This document shows positions 8,290 through 16,070 of a stretch of DNA of 16,070 nucleotides, one piece after another. A model generated the notes under the pieces. The model made no database searches. It was not told where the DNA came from and saw only the letters and a program-made list of their open reading frames with translations. Source of the stretch: Labilibaculum sp. (GTDB lineage Bacteria > Bacteroidota > Bacteroidia > Bacteroidales > Marinifilaceae). The stretch spans positions 1 to 16,070 of the forward strand of contig JADGFH010000046.1 in assembly GCA_016743925.1 (NCBI GenBank), in the 5' to 3' direction. The position numbers were made by a program, and so were the translations under genes. How positions within the stretch are numbered: position 1 is the stretch's first letter; the number at the start of each line of letters is the position of its first letter.

Positions 8290-8311
8290 CATTATTATTG
8301 TAATTCAGGTT

Positions 8312-9433
8312 TTATTGAACTATTTCTCTTACTAAAACTTCAAACTCAAACATCCTTACGATAACACTAGCATCAGACGTTTCAAAAGCATAACGCACTT
8401 TATTTGCATTCAAATCACTATATATTCCAGTAAATTCTTTAGTCGAACTGCCAGTAACCGTCTGCAAATCTATCCATACACCATCTACTTCGGCTTGCAA
8501 TGTAAACTCTCCAATAGGAGTATCATCATAGATTTTAATTCTTTCAATTGGATATGTTTCCAACAGATCAATCTCAATCCAATGCTCGCCTGCTACCCTG
8601 GCGTTTATCCACCTCGAAGCATTGTCTCCTTTAATTCCATCAACCACTTTATCAGCCGTATAAGAATCATTCAAATTACTATCAGATGTAGTTGGTTTAC
8701 CAAGAGCAACATTTACCAATTGATCAATAGATGGCGTAAGTGTTTCTGTCCGAAATGTATCAATAGCATTCACTTCAGGTAAGTACAACGTTCTATAAGA
8801 AATAGGCTGTTCAGAGTCATAATCAACGACAGAAACTATATCCACCGCATCTGCGGTATAGTATGCATCAGTCATTAATTCTCCTGAAGTGTTGTAATAT
8901 AGTACTTCAAAACCTATATCGTTAGCATTATTGGGACCACTAAATTTAAAATCTATACCTGTTTCTGTTATATTAAAATCAAGTATATCCCTATCAATTA
9001 ATAGATCCTGAAACTTTTCACCATAAACGTTACCAAAAACTGAAAAAGGAATTGATTTAACTCCATTTCCATCATCTGTTACTATTGTAAAAGTATGATT
9101 GTTTTCAGTTAATCTGCTATCTTCACCAAGTACGAAACTAAATTTTTCTTCTAGTTCGTGATCCGGCACCGGTATAACAACTGAACTATCGCTTAAACCT
9201 TGCTTCCAAGTTATAGTTAGATTTTTTACACGCATATCAAATAAACTACAATCGAATTTAATTCGGCCATCACCTGCAAAGATACTAATCGAATCAAGAC
9301 GACTAACATAGTCTATTTCACCATTTTCTAAATATGGTTCATGTAAATCGTTCATATTTTCGCAACTTGAAACAACAACAACTTGCGATATGATTACACT
9401 TAAAAAAAATAATATCTTATTCATTTTCTCCAT
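8312..9433 (-). CDS. DUF4998 / F5/8 type C (discoidin) domain surface lipoprotein
   Basis: This is a predicted surface glycan-binding lipoprotein with no catalytic domain. Residues 1-24 form a lipoprotein signal peptide ending VSSC (Cys24), followed by the acidic ENMND. The DUF4998-like part (about 26-220) opens with the recognisable HEPYLENGEIDYVSRLDS pattern and probably forms fibronectin-like beta-sandwiches. The C-terminal F5/8 type C domain (about 241-368) shows NVALGKPTTSDS, ADKVVDG, SRWI and HWIEIDL, the conserved jellyroll signature related to CBM32-type sugar binders. It is the last gene of its operon and overlaps the preceding one by 17 nt, pointing to translational coupling. A second ATG at 9424 (MNKILFF) has GGAG just before it and may be the true start, leaving an 8-nt overlap and a more typical signal peptide. 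Ligand unknown; function inferred from domains and position. Confidence 0.9.
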   Translation of the reverse strand: MEKMNKILFFLSVIISQVVVVSSCENMNDLHEPYLENGEIDYVSRLDSISIFAGDGRIKFDCSLFDMRVKNLTITWKQGLSDSSVVIPVPDHELEEKFSFVLGEDSRLTENNHTFTIVTDDGNGVKSIPFSVFGNVYGEKFQDLLIDRDILDFNITETGIDFKFSGPNNANDIGFEVLYYNTSGELMTDAYYTADAVDIVSVVDYDSEQPISYRTLYLPEVNAIDTFRTETLTPSIDQLVNVALGKPTTSDSNLNDSYTADKVVDGIKGDNASRWINARVAGEHWIEIDLLETYPIERIKIYDDTPIGEFTLQAEVDGVWIDLQTVTGSSTKEFTGIYSDLNANKVRYAFETSDASVIVRMFEFEVLVREIVQ

Positions 9434-10610
9434 TTTTTATTTGTCCCCAAAATTTTAAGTCTGATAACCACATACGGTCTGTTCCACCCCATGTTTCAAG
9501 TGTCTCCCATCGAATATATCTATATGATGATGCTTCAATTGGCACTTCAAAGTCCATTCCACTCTTGAAATATGCGATATCATCTTCAGTAACTCCACCA
9601 GAAGCAGTATTCCCTGAAGGTTTTTCATCATCCCATTCTCCCATTAGTGTCCAACCATCAAAACTTTCTGCATCATTAGCTACAACAGGATCATTTGTAC
9701 CCCATATCTTGAAATGCTTTGGATGACTATGCTTGTATATAAAATCAGTACGGCACCACATTTTGAATCGTGATAATTTCACTTCTTCTTTCATGTCAAT
9801 ACCAAACCAAACAGAACCTAAATTATCACCAAAAATACTATAACTGCCTTCTCCATTATCGTCCCAAAGACCGTTCCAACCAGTACTATATGATATTTTA
9901 TCAAATTCTGGATGAAATGGCAATTCTTTAAAATTCGCAGGATCTAAAAATTGTTCAAATAATGGTGTAACAGTGGTGATTAAAGTATCTGTTCGCTGTC
10001 GAGAAGCATCTCTTAAGACAACGCCTACTTCTTGCTCAACGGGTTCCAGTCCTCTAATGGCCTTTGTATATACTGGTGATGAATTAAAAATATTTGCATA
10101 CCCCTCGAATTTATTAGTTTCCGAATCAAATTTTAAAACTTCTAAAACCACATCCATCTCCGTTTCATTTACCCAAGAAACTTTGACTCCACCAAAAGCA
10201 GAAGTGACATTTACTGAAGCAAGAATAGCGAACATGTTACTTTCTAAAGGTTCAATCTCAATATTTACCGCTTCAGAACGATTTTTACTTTTATCAACAG
10301 AAACTAATTTTACAGGAACCTTAGCTGAATGTAAAAAACCAGGTACTATTAATTTATAGATGAAAGCTGAAGATGTAATTACGACATCTTCATTTCTTGA
10401 GTTTTTATGGCTAGCCTCTATATATAATAGATCTTTATCGTTAGGAATAGTAAAAGAAATTTCACTATACCCGTTAAAATTGGCTACAGTTACATCAGAC
10501 ACTTGACCAGGAGCATCAGTATCGACAGGAAACTGCCCTTGTTGTTCTTCATCGCATGAGTACAGTGTAGCTATACAACATGCAATCAAAATGAATATAA
10601 TATTTCTCAT
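9417..10610 (-). CDS. DUF4959/DUF5126/DUF5000-type surface lipoprotein
   Basis: This is an accessory lipoprotein of SusCD loci, likely a surface glycan-binding protein, though this family has no firmly known role that I can cite. The signal peptide ends LYSC (Cys19), followed by acidic DEE, fitting surface export. Three parts can be seen. Residues about 20-120 hold a DUF4959-like domain (DAPGQVSDVTV, then FTIPNDKDLLYIEASHKN). Residues about 122-220 hold a DUF5126-like sandwich (VSWVNETEMDV). Residues about 240-390 hold a discoidin-like DUF5000 domain with SVWFGIDM, KHFKIWGTND and YRYIRWETLETWGG. The 397-residue length is usual for this architecture. It starts 12 nt after susD and overlaps the next gene by 17 nt, so it is inside the operon. 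Confidence 0.9.
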   Translation of the reverse strand: MRNIIFILIACCIATLYSCDEEQQGQFPVDTDAPGQVSDVTVANFNGYSEISFTIPNDKDLLYIEASHKNSRNEDVVITSSAFIYKLIVPGFLHSAKVPVKLVSVDKSKNRSEAVNIEIEPLESNMFAILASVNVTSAFGGVKVSWVNETEMDVVLEVLKFDSETNKFEGYANIFNSSPVYTKAIRGLEPVEQEVGVVLRDASRQRTDTLITTVTPLFEQFLDPANFKELPFHPEFDKISYSTGWNGLWDDNGEGSYSIFGDNLGSVWFGIDMKEEVKLSRFKMWCRTDFIYKHSHPKHFKIWGTNDPVVANDAESFDGWTLMGEWDDEKPSGNTASGGVTEDDIAYFKSGMDFEVPIEASSYRYIRWETLETWGGTDRMWLSDLKFWGQIKNGENE

Positions 10611-10622
10611 TTAATTATTTTT

Positions 10623-12542
10623 TTACCAGTATGGATTTTGAACTAAATTTTTATTCACTCTTAACTCATCATTTTTGATTGGCATCAAATAGTTTTTATT
10701 CGTAAACAATTGAATGGCATATGGTATAATTTTATTGAAGCCTTCAGTTGTTTCTTCATTCACATTCATTCCCTTAATAGGCTCATTCATGTCACTCGAT
10801 GCAGTTTTCCAACGTCTAATATCATAAAAACGTTTCCCCTCAAAAGCTAATTCATTAGTTCTCTCGTAATGAATAATCTCACGCATACCCTCTTTTGAAT
10901 TAACTTTAGCTGGAAATCGACTATGATTTTGCCAACTTTCAGCAACACCTTTCAAACCAGACTTGATTCTTACTTTATCAATCGCATCATATACTTGCTG
11001 GTTTGGAGAACTTAAACTTTCGTTTAATGCTTCAGCATACAGTAAATAAAGATCTGACATTCTATAAATAGGAAATGATGAAAGTTCATAATATCTACTA
11101 TTCGAATTCGGATAATTACTTTCTATATGACTTGTTTTCTTTGCCCAAAAACCTGTTGGAGAAAAACGCAAACTACCATTTTTACCTTGTTGTCCCCCTT
11201 CTTTGAGATTAAAAACATAGCTTTCTTCATCTCTGTTTGAGCCTCTTCCAATCTCTTTGTATCGACCATTTCCAAACCAACGAGCACCATCAAAAGCAAT
11301 GTTCGCATAATAGCGAGGTTCACGATCAATATTCAATTGCAAAGTCTCATAGCCTGGTTCTGCATAATACAAATGATCGTCAGGAACCAACACTACATCA
11401 TACTTATTGTTATTAGGATAATCAACATCTTCGTCCATTGGTACTCCATTTTTTGAATAAAAGAACTCCGCACTTTTAAGTGTAGGAGACATATATGGAT
11501 TAAATGGTGCAAACTTATGCATGTCCTGATGAAAATAAGGAGTCGTAGCCCCCGCAAGTTCAGCACTACTTGCATTAGTCGATGTCCAAATTATTTCATT
11601 GTTCCAAAGTTCTGTTGCTACTTGTTTTAAACTTAGCACCAACTTTGTTGTGTCTGAAATATCATTATACTCTTCGAATTCATAGAAATCTCGACCTATG
11701 TCAGTACATGCAATAATAGCCTCTTCACAGGCCGTAGCAGCTAAACTCCATCTGTTAGCATCAAATTCTGGAAACAGTTTAGTCCCATCAGGGTTAACTA
11801 ATATGTCCATATCTGAATTACCATTAAAAAAAGGACTAGCAGCAGTTACCAAAACATCTGCTTTTATCATTAATGCAACAGGTCTTGAAATATGACCTAA
11901 ATCAACCGATCTACTTAATATTTCTGGTGGCAAATTAGGAGCTGCCTCGTCAAGCAATGATACGATATATTCTACCACATTGTTGATAGGTTCCCTAAAT
12001 ACACGTGTTTCTTCAATCGATATATCTACAGACAAATTCTCACGAATTACAGGAATAGGTCCATATAGTCGCATTAAATAAAAATGATAATACGCTTTTA
12101 AAACTTTAACCTCAGCAATCCAAACTTTTTTCTCACCATCGGTTAAGTCAGAAGTAACTTTATGTATATTATCTAAAAAGATATTGCAATCCCTTATTGC
12201 TTTATACATACTTTTACCTGCAGTACCACTTGGATTTCCCCAATAATCAAATAAGGGCCTATCTGCACTTGCAAAACCAAATCGGTACTCTAATCCAGTA
12301 AACTCAGATCTATAGAAATCATTTACCTCTACAAACCATTCATCACTTGCTGACATAGCAGGATCATTATTTGGATGTCCAATATTAGGGATATAATTAT
12401 AACAGGTCGCTAAATAATTCATTGCTGTTGTTCGGCTTCTAAAAGCATGATCCAATACAGGAACATTATCTGGCACGATATCTAAATAGTCCTGACAGCT
12501 AAACAGGAATATTGTCATTGATATTAATAATATTTTTTTCAT
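10623..12542 (-). CDS. SusD/RagB-like glycan-binding outer-membrane lipoprotein (right locus)
   Basis: This is the SusD partner of the SusC encoded 9 nt upstream. The short signal peptide ends LFSC with Cys16 lipidated, followed by QDYLDIVPD, the usual SusD mature start. The N-terminal half is helical and contains KAYYHFYLMRLYGPIPVI (about 149-166), a very typical SusD-like segment. The C-terminal half has YRMSDLYLLYAEALNES, followed by a long helix with HYERTNELAFEGKRFYDIRRWK, the most conserved SusD/RagB block, and ends LMPIKNDELRVNKN...NPYW. At 639 residues it is at the long end of the family, about 100 longer than the left-hand SusD, and the two are clearly from different subfamilies. The following gene starts 12 nt downstream. 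Its ligand is not predictable by eye. Confidence 0.96.
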   Translation of the reverse strand: MKKILLISMTIFLFSCQDYLDIVPDNVPVLDHAFRSRTTAMNYLATCYNYIPNIGHPNNDPAMSASDEWFVEVNDFYRSEFTGLEYRFGFASADRPLFDYWGNPSGTAGKSMYKAIRDCNIFLDNIHKVTSDLTDGEKKVWIAEVKVLKAYYHFYLMRLYGPIPVIRENLSVDISIEETRVFREPINNVVEYIVSLLDEAAPNLPPEILSRSVDLGHISRPVALMIKADVLVTAASPFFNGNSDMDILVNPDGTKLFPEFDANRWSLAATACEEAIIACTDIGRDFYEFEEYNDISDTTKLVLSLKQVATELWNNEIIWTSTNASSAELAGATTPYFHQDMHKFAPFNPYMSPTLKSAEFFYSKNGVPMDEDVDYPNNNKYDVVLVPDDHLYYAEPGYETLQLNIDREPRYYANIAFDGARWFGNGRYKEIGRGSNRDEESYVFNLKEGGQQGKNGSLRFSPTGFWAKKTSHIESNYPNSNSRYYELSSFPIYRMSDLYLLYAEALNESLSSPNQQVYDAIDKVRIKSGLKGVAESWQNHSRFPAKVNSKEGMREIIHYERTNELAFEGKRFYDIRRWKTASSDMNEPIKGMNVNEETTEGFNKIIPYAIQLFTNKNYLMPIKNDELRVNKNLVQNPYW

Positions 12543-12551
12543 AATTATACT

Positions 12552-15500
12552 TTACAGTCCAATTTGAATTCCTAGATTATATACTTTTTGTATTGGATAT
12601 TTAAAACCATTTCCAGCCATTTCGGGGTCCCATAGTTTGAACTTACTAAATGTTAATAGATTCGTTCCACTCACATAAATACGTCCTGAACCTAATCCTA
12701 TTTTAGAAGCAATATTTTTGGGTAATGTATAACCTACTTCCAAAGATTTTAATCTTAAGAAAGCTCCATCGCGCATCCACCATGTACTTTTCTGGGTATT
12801 ATTTGATAATGTGCGGTCAGATAATTTTGGCCATAAAGCATAAGGATCTGGGTTTTCTTTTGACCAATGATCATCTGCATAAACTTGTAAAAATGCATTT
12901 TTAGAAACTACACCACCATCCTCATCTACATCGACAAAAGGAGCTGTTTTTTTAGCATCAATCCAAAAACTTTCATTTGCTAATCCTTGGAAAAAACAGG
13001 ATACATCAAATCCTTTATAACCACCTGAAAATCCAAAACCATAAATAATTTCTGGCGATGTTGGGTGTCCAATAGGTACTCTATCATCTGAAGTAATTCT
13101 ACCATCTCCATTAATATCACGATACTTTAAATCGCCAGCACCATATTCACTAAATGCTTGTTGTGGGCTATTTTGAACATCTGCATCGTCAATAAATAGT
13201 CTTTCAGCAACATATCCCCACTGTTGTGTTGTAGCTTGACCTGTCTTGGTTAACCAAGGAGTTTCTGATCTATCTACATCTTCATATACTTCGAAAGTAC
13301 TTACTGCATAGGTAAAGTTTCCACGAATAGATAGCCATAGTCCATTTGACCAAGAATGATTAAAATCCAATGATAAATCGATACCTTTAGCTTTGGCTTC
13401 ACCAACATTGGTTTTTGGAGTAGATAACAAACCAACTGTAGCTGGTATCGTCTTACGTTCCATAAGTATGTCAGTACGGTGTTCCGTATAGTAATCTGCC
13501 AGTAAAGTCCATTTATTGAATAATTCTAGTTCTACACCCAAATTCATCTTTGTAGAAGTTTCCCAAGTAATTTGTTCATTTGGGTAGCGAAGCATCTTTA
13601 CTCCATTTACACCCACGTTGCCTCTTTCACCGAAACGGTATCCACGATCACCGTCCTTTAAATTGATATTCGAAAGATAAAAGAAGCGATCATCCTTATC
13701 TCCAATTGCATCGGTACCAGATAGACCATAAGTAGCCTTTAATTTTGCTGATGTAATAATGTTTTTCAGACTACCTTGCCAAAAATCCTCTTTAGAGATC
13801 ATATAACCTAATCCCACTGAAGGAAAGAAACCCCATCTATTTTTTTTAGCAAATCGTTCAGATCCATTATATCCGAAATTAAATTCAGAAAAATACTTAT
13901 CGTTTAAAGAATAAGTAACTCGACCTGCATATCCAACATTTCTTGAAGGTAAGGATAATGCTAAAGTATAATTATCGTCCTTATCTTTTCGTTTTGGCGT
14001 AATCGAATTTCTTCGAGTGGCCACGAACATAGCAGAAACTCCATGTATATCGTTAAATGTTTTATTATACGACAATGACGCTTCGAAATAATCGCTTACT
14101 ACAACTTTACTATCAGAAGGTTTGTAATCTATCCACTCGGTACCCTCTTCAGGATTTAAGGCCGTCAAAGAATAGGAGTCGTCCAAATTATTGTATGAAT
14201 ATTCATTAGCATAATAATAATATGGGTCATATTGACGTTTCATATCAAAATTGGCATCTCTGGTAACATTGGCTAAGACTCTAAAATTTAATCCACTAGT
14301 AACAGCACTTAAATCTTGCTTTATTTCGATCTGAGTTTGCATTTTATTACTGCTGGATTCTCGATAACCTTTTGCTAAATCAGAGTATGGATTGATATAA
14401 TCTCCTTCGGGAGAATTACCAAATAAAATATGGGTAGCGTCAGATTTCGCACCAATCGCATCATAATAAGGAGCAAAAGCAGCAGGGTCAGATCTCATTA
14501 CACGACTATACATATCAGATCCACCTAGTAAAGGTCCAGTATAATCTTTAAAACGTCCATAAAAACGAACAACAGCTTCGGTTGATTTAGTAAGATCAAT
14601 TGTTACATTTGAACGTAATAAATAAGTATCAATGTCAATATTACTATTGAAATTATTACTGTCGTCTACTTTTAAATTACCATTATCCTCACTGTATGAT
14701 CCAGCTAAATAGTATCGTACTTTTTGTCCACCACCACTCAGGTTAAAATTAGTACGAGAATTTCGTGTTACATCATTAAACAACAAATCATACCAATTAT
14801 TAGCTGGATAAACACTTTCATTAAATCCCGCTTCAGTTCGTTCTATTTTCTGCAACGAATAAGCTCTAATACCAAACGGATCACGAGATAATATTGCCTC
14901 ATTGTTATATCTCATATAGTCAGTAGGATTGACTATATCAATCTTTTTCGTCGCCGTGCTTATTGATTGCTCATGTCGCACGTTAATTTTCATTTTACCT
15001 CGAACCCCTTGTTTAGTAACAACCATAATTACACCATTACCACCTCTTGCTCCATATAAAGCTGTGGCCGCTGCATCTTTCAAAATTGAAAAACTCTCAA
15101 TGTCATCAGGTTGCATACTGCTTAAATCTTCCGTATTAGATTCAACTCCATCGATTAAGATTAGCGGTCCAGATGCATAACTAAATGAAGTGACACCACG
15201 AATAAAGAAACTAGCATCATCTTCACCTGGCTCTCCACTTCTTTGATAAGAAATTAAACCAGACATACGACCAGCAAGAGCACTGGTTAAATTACTTGAT
15301 GCTACCTTTAATTCAGATGGTTTAATAGTTTCAATTGAAGCCATTACACTCTCTTTTTTTTGCTTTCCAAATGCAACAATGGTCACTTCATCAATATTTT
15401 CAGAATCGGGTTTTAAAGCAATCTTAAAATTATCCTTTTCACCCAATTCAATTTCCTGTGATACCATTCCGATAAAAGAAACAAGGACACTTTTTGTCCC

Positions 15501-16040
15501 ATTCGGAACTTCTAATGTAAAATTACCATCTACATCAGTTGCAGTACCAATGGAAGTACCGATGGCAGTTCCTTTAACAACAACTGAAACTCCTGGCAAT
15601 CGAACACCAAATTCATCTGAAACAGTTCCCGTAATTTGTTTTTTCTCTTGCTGCTGATTTGAGGGCTGTTTTATTACAGCAATTTTCTTTTTTATGAGAA
15701 TGGTCTTGTTTTTAATAACAAAAGTGTACCCATTAGAAGTTAAAACATCCGTTAATACTTCTTCTACACTTTTGTCAGTCACCTCGACGCTTACATCCTC
15801 AATACGTCCAAGTTCCCGTCCATTATACAAAAAGCCCAATTCAGTTTGGCTTTCAATAGCCTTAATACAATCTTTTAGAGTTACATCATTTAAATTCAAG
15901 GTTACTGTCTGCTGACTAAACAGAGAGGCAGATACTTGAAAATTAAAGATTAACATTAGCAACAAAATGTTCTTCATAATCAGTAACATTCGTTTTTGGC
16001 GCACCCAAAAATGGGATAACCATTCCGATTTTTTTTTCAT
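12552..16040 (-). CDS. SusC/RagA-like TonB-dependent transporter with STN domain (right locus)
   Basis: This is the outer-membrane oligosaccharide transporter that opens the right-hand operon. Domain order: an N-terminal signal of about 42 residues (basic start, then MKNILLLMLIFNF, SASLFSQ); STN domain (about 47-118, VTLKDCIKAIESQTELGFLYN); carboxypeptidase-D-regulatory-like domain (about 136-210); plug starting DEVTIVAFG (217-225), with PLILIDGVE (292-300) and ILKDAAATALYGARGGNGV (319-337); then the barrel. A calcium-loop-like DINGDGRITSDD lies at residues 975-986 (13101-13118 encodes its first six). At 1162 residues it is full length. A 12-nt tandem triplication adds Gly-Thr repeats in the regulatory-like domain. 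The STN domain predicts a FecR/sigma pair, probably beyond the right edge; only 30 nt of leader remain here, with no promoter visible. The start at 16040 matches the family's typical MKKK start. Confidence 0.96.
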   Translation of the reverse strand: MKKKSEWLSHFWVRQKRMLLIMKNILLLMLIFNFQVSASLFSQQTVTLNLNDVTLKDCIKAIESQTELGFLYNGRELGRIEDVSVEVTDKSVEEVLTDVLTSNGYTFVIKNKTILIKKKIAVIKQPSNQQQEKKQITGTVSDEFGVRLPGVSVVVKGTAIGTSIGTATDVDGNFTLEVPNGTKSVLVSFIGMVSQEIELGEKDNFKIALKPDSENIDEVTIVAFGKQKKESVMASIETIKPSELKVASSNLTSALAGRMSGLISYQRSGEPGEDDASFFIRGVTSFSYASGPLILIDGVESNTEDLSSMQPDDIESFSILKDAAATALYGARGGNGVIMVVTKQGVRGKMKINVRHEQSISTATKKIDIVNPTDYMRYNNEAILSRDPFGIRAYSLQKIERTEAGFNESVYPANNWYDLLFNDVTRNSRTNFNLSGGGQKVRYYLAGSYSEDNGNLKVDDSNNFNSNIDIDTYLLRSNVTIDLTKSTEAVVRFYGRFKDYTGPLLGGSDMYSRVMRSDPAAFAPYYDAIGAKSDATHILFGNSPEGDYINPYSDLAKGYRESSSNKMQTQIEIKQDLSAVTSGLNFRVLANVTRDANFDMKRQYDPYYYYANEYSYNNLDDSYSLTALNPEEGTEWIDYKPSDSKVVVSDYFEASLSYNKTFNDIHGVSAMFVATRRNSITPKRKDKDDNYTLALSLPSRNVGYAGRVTYSLNDKYFSEFNFGYNGSERFAKKNRWGFFPSVGLGYMISKEDFWQGSLKNIITSAKLKATYGLSGTDAIGDKDDRFFYLSNINLKDGDRGYRFGERGNVGVNGVKMLRYPNEQITWETSTKMNLGVELELFNKWTLLADYYTEHRTDILMERKTIPATVGLLSTPKTNVGEAKAKGIDLSLDFNHSWSNGLWLSIRGNFTYAVSTFEVYEDVDRSETPWLTKTGQATTQQWGYVAERLFIDDADVQNSPQQAFSEYGAGDLKYRDINGDGRITSDDRVPIGHPTSPEIIYGFGFSGGYKGFDVSCFFQGLANESFWIDAKKTAPFVDVDEDGGVVSKNAFLQVYADDHWSKENPDPYALWPKLSDRTLSNNTQKSTWWMRDGAFLRLKSLEVGYTLPKNIASKIGLGSGRIYVSGTNLLTFSKFKLWDPEMAGNGFKYPIQKVYNLGIQIGL
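15537..15572 (-). repeat. 12-nt tandem repeat, three copies, inside susC (right locus)
   Basis: Three adjacent 12-nt units, differing at a few bases, encode GTAI, GTSI and GTAT (residues 157-168) in the carboxypeptidase-D-regulatory-like domain. The left-hand SusC has only KGTTKGTVTD at the same place. The repeat keeps the frame and lengthens one loop of the domain. Confidence 0.75.
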
Positions 16041-16070
16041 ATCTTTGTATTGAGTTTAACTAATAGAGGT

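Noticed and set aside
9973..10359. 128-aa plus-strand open frame antisense to the DUF4959-type lipoprotein
   Set aside because: The opposite strand encodes a well-supported domain sequence; the antisense product looks like a shadow rich in Ser/Thr with no signal or motif.
1..16070. Mobile element, phage, CRISPR or defence system
   Set aside because: There are no transposase, integrase or terminase-like proteins, no regularly spaced repeats and no flanking direct repeats; all sizeable genes belong to glycan-uptake families.

Overview
The window is an AT-rich stretch of a Bacteroidota chromosome with every supported gene on the minus strand. The grounds for this are two SusC/SusD pairs, surface lipoproteins with DUF4959-, DUF5126-, DUF5000- and DUF4998-type architecture, a FecR-type anti-sigma factor, and starts that lack clear Shine-Dalgarno sequences. 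A free-living, possibly marine, member of the Bacteroidales/Marinilabiliales is my guess; the genus cannot be fixed from this sequence.

Read in the direction of transcription (high to low coordinates), the right-hand unit runs from 16040 to 8312. It holds a SusC-like TonB-dependent transporter with an STN domain (12552-16040), its SusD-like partner (10623-12542), a DUF4959/DUF5126/DUF5000-type lipoprotein (9417-10610) and a DUF4998 plus F5/8 type C lipoprotein (8312-9433). Spacings are 9 nt, 12 nt and a 17-nt overlap, so this looks like one operon. It ends in a strong intrinsic terminator at 8254-8289. It contains no catabolic enzyme: it is a capture-and-import unit with two predicted glycan-binding lipoproteins. 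About 0.6 kb without a convincing gene follows (7720-8311).

The left-hand unit holds a fecR-type anti-sigma gene (6706-7698), a hairpin terminator or attenuator (6657-6685), a second STN-bearing SusC (3305-6592) and SusD (1671-3290). A 13-bp hairpin with a T-tract comes next (1617-1656), then a secreted GH31 glycosidase that runs off the left edge (1-1513). The GH31 motifs resemble the MYORG-like alpha-galactosidase branch rather than classical alpha-glucosidases.

Together this is a tandem pair of polysaccharide/oligosaccharide utilisation loci. The surface lipoproteins and SusD proteins would bind glycan, the SusC proteins would import it with TonB energy, and the GH31 would cleave an alpha-linked sugar, probably an alpha-galactoside. 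FecR and the STN domain of SusC suggest trans-envelope sigma signalling, but no ECF sigma gene sits beside fecR, which is the main irregularity. I see no CRISPR array, insertion sequence, phage gene, tRNA or rRNA. Most of the window is ordinary for this phylum.
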